A stretch of DNA of 64,000 bases from the NCBI GenBank assembly GCA_963377175.1, contig CAUJNA010003819.1, positions 181,001-245,000 on the forward strand. The letters are read 5' to 3'. Below the pieces are notes generated by a model. It was given only the letters and a program-made list of their open reading frames with translations, did no database searches and had not been told where the DNA came from. This DNA comes from Effrenium voratum (taxonomy: Eukaryota > Sar > Dinophyceae > Suessiales > Symbiodiniaceae). Below are positions 35,849 through 46,835 of this stretch, one piece after another. The translations under genes were made by a program, and so were the position numbers. The first letter of the stretch is position 1. Each line of letters opens with the position of its first letter.

Positions 35849-38102
35849 TGGGGGTGGAGGTGGGGGCGGGGGTGGGGTAGGTTCTTTGGCGCTGGGCGCG
35901 CGACCTCTGGGCCTGTCTTAGGCTGTTAGCAAAAACATATGCACCCTGGTGTCAAAGGGCAACTTAAAGGAACAACCGCCTATTTTGAGGGGGCCTCCAA
36001 AAAGAGACATGCCCATCTCTCGGTACAAAGGGGACGGGCGCATAAGGAAAAACAAACAAAACTCTGCAAGAAGGGGCAAGCAATCCCTTCATTCCTAAGA
36101 ATGAGCCCCCCTCATACTAAAACGGATGTTCCTGAACTCAACAAAAACACAATGGAATTGCCAGTTTGCAACAAATACTAAAACAAGGTATTCCCCTACG
36201 GCCGTTTTGGGTATTGGGGGTCCCCGGAGAATAAAACAAAAATCAGGCCCGCTCAGGGCAACAAGTTAAATCCCTTGCTTAATGAAAGATGTCACCCCGG
36301 ACGTGCTTCTTTGTGCCGTGCAAGGAAACTGAACACATGTTGTCGTATGAGAGGGTGCCTTTGATGCGTAGGGGGAAGGATGCGCCAACAGTACCCACCA
36401 TGCGCAACCCATTTAGAACCCATTTAAACTCTTGGCTTGGTTCTACCAATTCCGTCCATACCCCCCAAACACAGTGGGGCTATTGCCCAACAGTTCCAAC
36501 CTCAGAACCCCAAGCCCCGACTCTTGAGGCCGTTTGGGCCTCTTTAGGCCATCCTGCACCAACTCCATGCCTACCTGGTCAGGAGTGGCATGAGCCTCTT
36601 GGGCCTGGCTTTCGGCGCGTCGTTCACACAATCTGAAGGGACCATAGACATTGCCCACTTGGAGGGGTTGCATTGATTTGCCATGGGTTTGAATTTCATT
36701 TGGGGACCACGTAGTGGACATCGTGTAGGTGGAGGTTATTTGTCAAACCACACGCGATCCAAGCCACCTGGGTCTCCAAAATGTGAGGCGCCCCGACCAA
36801 AGGGTCCTGCTCCGTAAGATCTTGCTTCCCAATTCCTCGCCAGGAGACCTGGCGATCGAAAACTATCGTGTCCAAAAGCTGATCGGAAACAAGCTCTCCA
36901 ATTTCTGGACGGCTTTCCCTTTTGTTTCTTGGACGCAGCAATCTAACGAGCAATCTATGGTCCAAGCAAGCAGCCAAATCTAACCTAGCACGTTTTGGGA
37001 TGGGCTTGTGGGGGGACCACTGAATCAATCTAATGGCATAGGGCTTCTATGACCGCGAAGCCCAGCAGTCGCCTAGGCGACTGAGATGCGCAGCAGGCGC
37101 TGAAGACTTTCCGAAAAGGCGCCACGCAGCTGTTGTCAACTCTTGATATGGGCCACCCATGGATTTGTTTGGCACATACTATCGCTGGCCCACAGAAAAT
37201 ATGCAAAAGACACCTTCATCATGGGTGACGTAAACCCCACGAGTGCAGCCGATACGATTTACCCAGATAGAATGCCAAGAGCCTTGTACCTCCGAGGTGG
37301 TGTACAGTGGATGTCGCTCGGGAGTCTTTATTCGGAAATCTGCGGCACACGGCTTTCTATCGTTGGGAGCCGGTGGCGAAGTACCTACACCTATTTTGAG
37401 CAGCGCCCAACAACCATTGACTTTGGGTTCTACCCAATTGGTGAAGTATGATGATACAGATTTTTACACGCCTTACTGTCGTCCTTGTCCAATTTGGGTA
37501 TATAAGTATGATGATACAGATATACGCCTTATTATATGCTTGTTCAATCAAACAGTAGAACCACCTGCTAAACCGGCCAATGGGTGTTTTGGGCGCAGAT
37601 CCCTTGCCCGCCAAAGAGGGGATCTCCGCTGTGCCCAGGCTACGCATGCATAGAACGGGTCGTCCCTAAGCCCAAGGTCTTGGAACGTCTGTATCCAACC
37701 GGCTTGGAACGTAGGGGGTTCTGCCCTATCAAACGAATCCCAACAACGACCAGACTCTCAGACGCGACAGCTCCTTCATTGAGCAAAAAAAAGGCCTGAG
37801 CCCCGAGGCGTCACGCGAATCCGCGCACGGCGCATGAAGGCCTTCATGTTGCTCACAGAGCTTCTGCTACTCTTGGAGCCTCCACGTGAGTAGGCCTGGT
37901 CCTGCGCAAGTCTTCCCTGAGCTTTGTCGCAAAGGGAGCCTAGTCATGGAAGGGGGGGGTAGCCGATTCGGAAAGATGGCATGCCACTTCAGTCTCGTTC
38001 CCTTCCTTCGCTTTCAAAAAGGAGGCCTGGTTTTCACTTGACAGAGTTCGGTCCTGTGCAAAGGGGTGCTACATGTTGAAACACGCGCACACAACAAAAC
38101 AA
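35849..38102. other. host spacer, no gene recognised
   Basis: A segment at 36,730-36,990 is open on both strands with coding-like residues but no motif. GATGATACAGAT-type words repeat at 37,445-37,525 (AAGTATGATGATACAGAT occurs twice). No supported gene. Confidence 0.4.
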
Positions 38103-38668
38103 AACACGCGTACACAAACAAACAAAAAAACAAACAAACAAACAAACAAACAAACAAACAAACAGACAGACAGACAGACCAGACCAGACCAGACCAGACC
38201 AGACCAGACCAGACCAGACCAGACCAGACCAGACCAGACCAGACAGACAGACCGACAGACAGACAGACCAGACCAGACCAGACCAGACCAGACCAGACCA
38301 GACCAGACCAGACCAGACAGACAGACAGACCGACCGACAGACAGACAGACAGTCCGACTGACCGACCGACAGACAGACCGACAGACCGACAGCCAAAACA
38401 GACAGACGACAGAAGACCGACAGACCGACCGACAAAACAGACAGACAGACAGACAAACGGAAACCAACAAAAAGCAACCAACGCACCAACAAAAGGAACA
38501 AACAAACACACAAACAAACAAACAAACAAACAAACAAACAAACAAACAAACAAACAAACAAACAAACAAACAAACAAACAAACAAACAAACAAACAAACA
38601 AACAAAACAAGAAACCAACCAACCAACCAACAAACAAACAAACAAACAAACAACAGACAGACAGACAG

Positions 38669-38702
<34 letters not shown>

Positions 38703-39086
38703 AGACAGACAAACAAACAGACATACAGACCGAAAGGCGTACGGACGGACGGACGGACAGACAGACAGATCGACCGACCGACCGACAGACAGACAAACAA
38801 ACAAACACCCAAACAAACATACACACAAACACACAAACCCACCAACAAACACAGCGCACACACACACACAAACCACACAAGCAAATAAACACACAAACAC
38901 GCAACCACACCAACACACACGCACAAACACACACACAAACAGGCAAACACGCAAACACACAAACACACAAGCACACAACCACACAACAACGCAAGTACAC
39001 AACCGCACACGCAAACACACACAAACAAACACAAACAAACACAAACAACCATAAACATGCAAACACACAAACACACAAACAATGTT
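38103..39086. repeat. compound satellite: CAAA, CAGA, CCAGA, CCGACAGA, CACA
   Basis: Nearly 1 kb of one strand lacks T. Blocks run in order: CAAA, CCAGA (two long blocks near 38,178-38,242 and 38,267-38,318), CAGA/CCGACAGA, a 120-bp CAAA block (38,510-38,604), CAGA/CGGA, then CACA/CAAACA. All frames on both strands are open and give low-complexity proteins, so those frames are not genes. Confidence 0.95.
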
Positions 39087-39815
39087 TTCCTGTGAGAACG
39101 CCTTACCCGTCTGGCAGTTGGTTACTCGCCAAATAAGACGCTGGAGTTCTCGGAGACATTTTTGGGAAGACGATGGGTATCTTTCTGAAAAGGAAGGTCA
39201 TCTTCACCCCTGTCTCGTTGCAGCGGTATGAGGTTGAGATCAACCCATTCTCCAAGACAAGATAGGTCTGTACTGTTTTCTTGAGGGTACCCTGCTCACC
39301 TCGGCTTAGAAAGCCACAGGAAATCCACGAGCTTTGATCCGTGTTGACGCCTATATAGTTAACTGGTTTCCCCAACCAATCCGAAAAGGGCACTTTCAGT
39401 ACGATCTCTTTCTTATGCTCTCTTCCCTCCACTCCGTTCCGTAAAAAACGAAGAAGAAAATTAGAAAAGAGCGGGAAAAAATATGGGTGAGTCATAGGAA
39501 TGGAATGAGTGCACGAAGGGACAGCACTCATCCTCCCTTTCTCACCTCTTAGTCACATCCTAGATACCGAGGAGAAAGGGAGGGGGTGATGAAAGGATGT
39601 GAGTGAACAGCTAGACCAAGAGCTGGGACAATGATAAAGTCGTAGAATTTGGACCTGGCCTAAATAGTTAGAAGCGGGTTGTGGGATAGCTGAAAATGAC
39701 ATGTCGTCATGACTTTTGCAGTACACGACTCGTAACGCCTCGACCCCTTGCATCGCCGTTCCCAGATCCCCTGCTAAAAGCCTAACTCTTGGCAGCTTAG
39801 TGGAAACTACCACTA
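39087..39815. other. unique-looking segment ending in an A-rich tract
   Basis: The composition differs from neighbouring repeats. A minus-strand frame at 39,103-39,531 (142 codons) is open but has no motif. The segment ends at AAAAAAATATTTAAAAAAAATAAAAATAAAAAA (39,823-39,855), after which typical host DNA resumes. Confidence 0.4.
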
Positions 39816-40319
39816 AACCTAAAAAAAATATTTAAAAAAAATAAAAATAAAAAACTGGGGCTGGACACCCGATTGCCCAAAGCCTTTCAGGACCCAGATG
39901 CCTGGGACCAGTTCCCTGGGCCAATTTTCGTGAGGCGAGCGGCCGCCCCGAGCGGCTCCCGTCGCTCGCAGCTCGGCTCCTCATCCCAGAGGTCCAGGTC
40001 AATGAGCATCACGTTCCGCGAGGCCGAGACCTGGCAGCTGGGCCCCGAGCCGAGCGGAGCGATCCGGGGGATCCGGGGGGAAGCAGGTACCTGAGCTCAG
40101 GCCGAGACCCGGTTTTGGTGGGGATGTCCCCGGCTTCAGTGGGGTTTTCGTTTTTTGTTTTTTCTTCTTATTTTTCGCTTTTGGAGGGGAACAGCCCCAT
40201 AGGAATAAACAGGGGGTTATTAATCCGGGGTCAACATTAACTTGGAACCCGCCAGCTGTACGCAGAATAGGTGTAAAGGAAGGTGGATTTCCTTCATGGA
40301 TTGAACCGCCAGAACCAGA

Positions 40320-40458
40320 CTGTGGATGCGAAAATCCGTGGATCTCGCACCGTGCAGAAACCCTGGTTTTTGATGACCCCCCTACAAATACCAACAAACA
40401 CATGGTCTCCCATGCTTTCAAAGTGGTGCGAAATGGATTGATTTCTCCATCCACATGT
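40320..40458. mobile_element. fold-back element, family A
   Basis: Left GTGGATGCGAAAATCC..GCACC, right GGTGCGAAATGGATT..TCCATCCACA, with core CCCCTACAAATACCAACAAA as in 14,016 and 41,231. Confidence 0.6.
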
Positions 40459-40640
40459 GTCCTTGGAAAGTAGATGGAGGTAAGATGAAACCGTACCACC
40501 AGGAAAACCAGGAAGCGCCCGAGTTCTCAAGCAAACCAAAAAGGACACCCATGCGCCGCGAAGAACCGGATCCCAAGATCTCACTTGAGGCCCGGTCTTG
40601 GGATGCCATGGCCGCGCTCTTAAAAGGTGATGGTCAAATT

Positions 40641-40757
40641 GCCATGGGTCAAAATCCAAATCGGCTATCCCCCAGTGGACGGCCCCATCCAACCACTAAA
40701 ATACGTTCTAAAATAATTCACCTACCCCGAAATGGCCATTGGTTTTGACCCACAGCC
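40641..40757. mobile_element. fold-back element, family C (GGGTCAAAA...TTTTGACCC)
   Basis: Left GCCATGGGTCAAAATCC with CCCCCAGTGGAC; right CACCTACCCCGAAATGG with TTGGTTTTGACCCACAGCC. The core has CCAACCACTAAAATA. Copies at 43,974, 58,481 and 63,433. Confidence 0.65.
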
Positions 40758-41178
40758 AAATCTGTCGGAAAACTTGGCCCACAAAACAGGGGGGGACACA
40801 AGGGCCCGATTGAAAAGGAAAATGGTCCAGAACCCCACAGTCAGGTTCCTTTTGTAAGTGGACAGGAGGGCAGAAAGTATACAGATATTGGTATAACATG
40901 GCTCCCCCCACAGAATTCCCGAACGGTTGCAAACCAGCCAAAAAAAGGGAACTCCAAACACCCCCTGACTAGCTTTGACATGACACCCGCCGTCCACTGG
41001 CTCCAGTAGAGCTGCTTTGCAAAGCGTGCCTCGATGTTCCAGTAGCCTTGGCAGCGCCAACATTGGCGCGTGAATCAGGAGCTGATTCAGGTGGGAATCT
41101 CCTTTTGGGAAGTGCACCTTTTCGGGTTCCAAGAACAAAGAAAACAAACAGCGGTCACAATCAAAGCTTAGTCATTTT

Positions 41179-41366
41179 GGCTGTGGGTCAAAACCCTGTA
41201 CCCCTGGTGAACATCAAAATAGGTGTCAAATGGACGAAATCCTGCACCACCTCAGGATCCCTGGACCGATGATTCCCCTATAAATACCAACACAGAATAG
41301 TTTCCCATGCATTCAAAGTGGTGCAGGATTTTGTCCATCCACAGTAGGTTTTGCCCCGTGGCCATT
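41179..41366. mobile_element. family C element split by a family A element
   Basis: The left half is GGCTGTGGGTCAAAACCCTGTACCCC, then GTGAACATCAAAATAGGTG; the right remnant is GGTTTTGCCCCGTGGCCATT. Between them (41,231-41,347) is a full family A hairpin: TGGACGAAATCCTGCACCAC facing GTGGTGCAGGATTTTGTCCATCCA. This order of events makes A younger than this copy of C. Confidence 0.65.
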
Positions 41367-42936
41367 TAACGAGGCGACCCAACGCCCGTGATCGAACGGC
41401 CGCCGTTGTTACCACGATGTTCTGGTCGGGACCTCATGGAAGTGCCAGGTTCGTCCAGGATCAATACTCCAGGGGTTGATTCCTGTTCCATTCTGTTCAG
41501 CCGTCGTTCTTTTCGAAAACAAGCCCTTTCCCCAGGGTTTCTTGTGGTTTTCTGGAAAGAAGGATCCCTGAAAAAGAATGGAAGCTACCCCTAGAAATAC
41601 GATGTTCCAGAAAAGTGAAGGTATGGGGACAACCCCCGATTCCCATTTTATGCATTTCCTGGGCTCCAAGGCTCAAGCTCCAACGACCAAAGTTTTGATT
41701 AGGGCCCAACCATGTGTCCGCGTCAGTCGCAACCCAAAAAGTCGGAGACACCTGAAGCCAAGAGCATTGACCGCTTGCCATGCTAGGTCAACAGGGACTG
41801 AAAGAGTTGAACACCGCAGATTGCTCTGATTCTATGGTTCCGCATGCCCGCACGTTGGCCCTGACCGCTTGCTTCAAGCAAGCGCTGGCGCAGAGCAGCC
41901 GAGCTACATAGTTTCTTGGATGCCATGCAGCGCAGGATTGACCCCCTTGGTACATGGAACCAAAGACTAAAACCTGCGTAACCCTAGCTCTTGAATTTTG
42001 AGCCACACCCATATCAGGTTTCGACTTCTTGGGTCGCCGCTTGGATATGTGACTCGTCTTTTGGGGGCCCGACATATGTCTGGAAACCTTACGTGGGTTC
42101 TGTCTTCAAAAACCCATTCCTCGCAACCCGGTCCTCTGCGGGGTCTTCAATCAGGAGCCCGTCAAGCCATAAAGGGATCCTCTTCTAAATGGGCCTGTCT
42201 CAAAAAATGGAACCTCTTTTGCTTGGTGTTCAAGACGGAAACCAAAGAGGAAACCAACCGTTTTAAGGGGCCACTATGTTGAGAAATCCCCAATTGGGTT
42301 CTAGGATGCTACGCACATGATTGTGCTGCGCAAGCGATCCGAACCTGTTCATGACCAGCGACCCGAAAGGTCGAATTGGGGGCAAATTCTGCTTTTGTGG
42401 TTTCGCAAGCCAAAGATTCGGGGCCTGGTCACCATTCTTAGCGGAGCCTGCAATCCACAGGGCCCAAAACCTATAGGTTCAACTGCAAACAAAATAGCCC
42501 TCAGAATCGGTTCAAAAAGGCACACTTTTTTGGGGGCGGAACTGCTAAGGGCAAAGGACATGGACCCTCAAAACACTCAAACCAGCCCCGAACAGCACTC
42601 CTGACCACCAAAACAACGAAACAGCCGCTGCTCGCACCCTACCTACCCGTTTCGAATCGAAACCCCTCTCTGCTCTGGTGAGGTGGTCCCAAACAATCCT
42701 TTTGCCAGGCAGCGATCGTGGCCGTTCGCATCAGGGCCCTGGCAGAATGGCAGAAAAGCAGCCGCTCGAGCCCGCCCTTTGACCCAAAGACGCCGCTTGT
42801 CTCCGTCATAAAACCGAACGGTTGCCGTTACAACTTACTAACTTGGCAACCCAAGGGTCAAAGTGGCCTACCCAGCAACCAAGCCCCGACTTTTTTCGAG
42901 GTCTTTAGGGCGTCAGTCGGGACCGCATGTTTTACT
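41367..42936. other. host spacer, no gene recognised
   Basis: No supported gene or clear full-length repeat found. Confidence 0.4.
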
Positions 42937-43051
42937 AGGTCGTCCAGTAGAGGAGTTAGAATAAGGGTACCCGATTTTTTTCTGTAGCCTATTTTAGTAG
43001 GGGAACCCTCCCAACCAAAAAAGGATAAAAGGGCACTACGGGGGGACCTAG
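42937..43051. mobile_element. dispersed repeat, family E
   Basis: Begins AGGTCGTCCAGTAGAGGAGT, contains TTTTTTCTGTAGCCTATTTTAGTAGGGGAACCCTCC and ends GGGGGGACCTAG. The ends are inverted (CTAGGTCC type). Confidence 0.6.
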
Positions 43052-43189
43052 ATAAGGTCCAAGGGGATCCTGGCGATACAAACCTTCTACCCGAATCAGC
43101 CGGGACTCCCTCGCGACAAGCCATGCCGTGGAGAATGGCCCCCTTGCACCAAAATGGGCCATGGCGGTTCATGTTTTTGTGCTCATTTT

Positions 43190-43470
43190 TTTTTGGTATT
43201 TCTCACTTTGCTGCTTGGTCATTTTGCTGCTTGCTCATTGTGTTGCTTGGTCACTCTGCTTGCTCATTTTGCGGCTTGGTCGCTTTGTTGCTTGGTCATG
43301 TTGTTGCTTGGTCTCTCTGCTTGCTCATTTTGCTGCTTGCTCATTCTGTTGCTTGGTCACTTTGCTGCTTGCTCATTTTGCTGCTTGCTCATTCTGTTGC
43401 TCGGTCACTTTGCTGCTTGCTCATTTTGCGGCTTGGTCGTTTTGTTGCTTGGTGATTTTGTTCTTTATTC
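43190..43470. repeat. minisatellite of GCTTGCTCATTTTGCTGCTTGGTCAC units
   Basis: More than a dozen 15-bp half-units (TTTGCTGCTTGCTCA or TCTGTTGCTTGGTCA) in tandem; open in all plus frames, giving Leu/Cys-rich nonsense proteins. Confidence 0.9.
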
Positions 43471-43730
43471 ATTTTCAGGGGGGTTCTTGGTACAAGGGCC
43501 GGAAGGTTCGGCTGTTTAAACGAGAGTGGTTTCAACTGGTTCAACAAGGGGTTCAATCGACAAATTCTTTGCATACCACTGCCGTTGCAATTCGTCCACT
43601 GGAACCATCTGCTGGGGATGGACAGGATGGATGAAACCCTGCACATCTATGTCCAACACCTCCTCTGTGCGTGTGTGTGTCGCAGTACTCTTTCCCCCAC
43701 TCAGGGCATGACCACAGCCCAAAAGTGTCT

Positions 43731-43860
43731 AGGTCCTCCAGTAGACAGGATAGAATAAGTTGGCACCCTATTTTTTCCTGTAGTCTATTTGTGTAGGGGA
43801 ATCCGAATCTCCCAACCAAAAAAGGTGATAAAAATGGGCCCCAATCGCTGGGGGACCTAG
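43731..43860. mobile_element. dispersed repeat, family E
   Basis: CTAGGTCCTCCAGTAGA at the left and GGGGGACCTAG at the right are inverted; the internal TAGTCTATTTGTGTAGGGGAA is shared with the family. Confidence 0.6.
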
Positions 43861-43973
43861 AAATGTCAACTCCAGGCACTCGGGCCCGCCTTCACCACGC
43901 TGTCGCAGTCCGCGTAGCAGGTCTCCGGATAGATCTTGGCTCACCGCTGGAGGCCAGGGCATGCTGCCGATGT

Positions 43974-44108
43974 GGCCATGGGCTTTGCAAAAGCCCCATC
44001 GGTTAGCCCCCAGTGAACATCAAAACAATCCAACCACTAAAATAGGTCCCGAAAGGGGTGGTGAATTCACCTACCCCAAAATGGTACCGTTGGTTTTGAC
44101 CCAGCCAT
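43974..44108. mobile_element. fold-back element, family C
   Basis: GGCCATGGGCTTTGC, CCCCCAGTGAACATC, CCAACCACTAAAATAGG, CACCTACCCCAAAATGGTACC and TTGGTTTTGACCCAGCCATG in order, as in 40,641. Confidence 0.65.
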
Positions 44109-45958
44109 GTTTTTTTCTTGAGAGCCCCTGCGAGAATGCTCACTGTACGGTGTATGGTCTCAATATTGCAAGCAGGGAACAAGGAAACCCACCGAAAATT
44201 AAACCATGGTTTGTGGTTTGGTTACCTGCAATAGTGAAGCCACCGCAAACTTCCACATTTAGCAGTACAGGGGAAACTGGCTTTCAGAACATCCCCCAAA
44301 AGTGTTTTCTATTTGGAGTAGGGAAACCCTTAGCCCGCTCAAAGGGAAACCAAATGGAAATTCCATCAAATGCCAGCCGATGTCAAGGGGCAGGACCAGT
44401 TGCCAGTGTTAACAGCTCCAGCTGCAAGGAAAACCATTGTGTTTTGGGGATCTCTACCATGAGTTTCCATCGGTGCTTGGGTGTTCGGCCGGCCAAGCTA
44501 GCCAGTTGTAAGTAAGTTGTAACGGTATCCATTCGGGTACCCACTTATATGTCCCCCAAGTGGGGTTAACCTTGGGGGGTGTACCCCAACTTGCTAACCA
44601 CTAACTTCGCTAGGTACTCTCAAAAAAGCACATCCAAATGTGGCCAATCACACATAATCGTTCAGAATAGTCCATTCTGCACTTACCACGATTCGCCAAT
44701 GGAACTGAAGCATTTGTAAGAGATGTTAGTGGACTTCATCGTACCCCGCTTTGCTCACGGGATCGCAGGTGAACATCTCCCACTTCAGAAGGACTGGTTC
44801 ATTCCTCTGCTCAGATGCGCGAGATGGCGCGAGTGGGAACCCCAGATTAAACTCATCTTACTGAAGCACGGAAGTGAAGGAGTTGCCACTCAAAGCGGAC
44901 ACCTCCGATCAAAACGAAACAGGGGTTTCTGAATCCGGGGTTAACATGTGGGTCCGTCTTTTTAGGGGACCCAAATGGCGGACGTCCTTTGAAAGCCAAA
45001 CACAGGGGGGCTCCCCGAGAAAACAGACGCGCCCATCTCTGGCTCTTCTTGGGACACGCTGAATCCCGTGCACACACGGTGCGGGAAGCCTCGAGCAACT
45101 TCGGGGAATGCCGGCCTGGCATTCCCGCGTGCGGCCCTTCTTGCCCTCAAAGAAACACCATCCCTATATAGTGAACCTCTTATCTTATCTTCTCAAAGAA
45201 ACACCTCTTATCTTATCTTCTTATCTTATCTTATATAGTCAACCTTGAACTTCAAAATGATGTCACGTGGGAGATCCCAGTTTACTTGCATGGCTATCAT
45301 CTATTATCAAAAATGGCTTCTTCAAGAGGTCATGGAAAAAATGGGTTGTGTCGGGGGAATGCGAGTTCGCTCATGTGGACTCATGATATCGTCAGTCATG
45401 ATCTCTCACAAGGCAGATAAGCGTGCGAAGCTCTTGTGTGAACTCCTGGCTTCAACTAATTCATCAAGACACCAGGTCCAACATGAATTCCCATAGGTTC
45501 AGGGTTGTTGCTTTAAGGGGCCAACATCGAATCTGGTTGCTTAAACCGCCTGTGCAATCCTCAAAGCCTCAAAAAATGGGAGATAGCCCATTTCGAAATG
45601 AAGGCGGGAACTCGGAAATCCCCATCTCTCCAGAAAAACACCGGTTTGCATCTAGGAACCAACCACATGGCTTCCGCATCCGGGTTCCGGAAGTCACCCA
45701 CTGGCTTTTCGAGTTGTTTGCGCTCGAGGCCGGCGCCAGCTGCCGCCAGTCCCGGTTTCTCAGGATCTGGAAGCGCTGATTGCCCTTGGGCATCGTGGCC
45801 TAAAGCCGTGGTGTGGTAGCACAAAAAACTTTGGTGATTTTGCAGCCCTTGCAGCAAAAATGAAGAGAACCAAAAAACAAAACAACCAAAACAACCAAAA
45901 CACAGGCCAAGAACAGAGAAGTCTAGTGACAAACCAACCACCAGAACCACCACGGTCC
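44109..45958. other. host spacer with one family D element and a TCTTA repeat
   Basis: A family D hairpin lies at about 44,946-45,035 (GTGGGTCCGTCTTTTTAGGGG facing GAAAACAGACGCGCCCA). TCTTATCTTA microsatellite lies at 45,179-45,236. No gene supported. Confidence 0.45.
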
Positions 45959-46110
45959 TGTGGATGGTTGCGAAATGGGCTTCTCGCACCACCGTTCAGA
46001 AACCCCGTTCAAAAACCCTGGTTTCTGATGAGTCCCCTGTAAACACCGGCGAACAATAGTTTTTCTTGGTTTCCAAGTGATGCAAAATGGATTGCGTCCA
46101 TCCGCACTAG
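45959..46110. mobile_element. fold-back element, family A (diverged)
   Basis: GTGGATGGTTGCGAAATGGG at the left and CAAAATGGATTGCGTCCATCCGCA at the right, with core CCCCTGTAAACACC. Confidence 0.5.
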
Positions 46111-46675
46111 CATATTAGGGGCGCCTTGGCAACAAGCCAAAAAGACCAGTCGGGCAATGCAAAGTCCACAACTTACGGCAAAGTGGGGGCGGTACTTGCT
46201 CTGTTACGTGCAATATTTGCATCCACAGCATGGCCCCCCCCCATTCATCGGACACCAGCACGACAACAAATGCCCCCACAAGCCGGGTCCGGGAGGAACC
46301 TTCCGGGCTCTGGAACCATTCTGGCAATCGCCCTGCTAAAGGACGAAACACGAGCCCCAAAAGATGAGGAGCGAAGACCAACTTGCAAATGGGCAACAAA
46401 ATTGGGGGGGGGGGGGCCAAATGAGCCAGAGTCAATGCTCGGGAGTCTACTAAAAAATCGATGCTTAGTTCCCCTTTGACACTGGAAGTTGGTGAAAAAT
46501 GGCAGCTAAGAAACAAATCAATTCTTGACCGTCACTCACGTCATGGAACAAGTTTAATGACAAACATCACAACCCCATGCTTTGCTTTGCTTTTCTTTCG
46601 GGGGGGGAACAAGTTTAATGATAAACATGACAACCCCATGCTTTTCTTTTTTTGGAGGGGGTTCCCCCCCCCCCG

Positions 46676-46835
46676 CTACTCAATGCATCCCCGCATGGAG
46701 AGCGCCCACCTCTTGCGGGGCTTTTGGCCTAGCTCGCGCGCCTTGATGGAGAAGCGGCCCACGCCCTCGTCCTCCAAAGTCATCTCCTCCGGTTGCCAGT
46801 CCTCGCTGTCGCCGACCGCCGGGACCCCTCGGCTT
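46676..46835 (-). pseudogene. exon-like fragment, unknown
   Basis: On the minus strand a frame ends at TAG (46,676-46,678) after residues such as GDSEDWQPEEMTLEDEGVG and RFSIKARELGQKPRKRW. The balance of acidic, basic and aromatic residues and the GC-rich third positions look like real coding sequence, perhaps a last exon. No family recognised. Confidence 0.25.

Noticed and set aside
36696..37028. Coding-like segment on both strands
   Set aside because: Residue use is plausible but neither strand shows a motif, splice pattern or neighbour to support a gene.
38014..39136. Very long open frames on both strands
   Set aside because: They translate the CAAA/CAGA/CCAGA satellite and are low-complexity in every phase.
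43123..43646. Leu/Cys/Ala-rich frames that look like membrane proteins
   Set aside because: All three phases of a 15-bp minisatellite give similar hydrophobic products.
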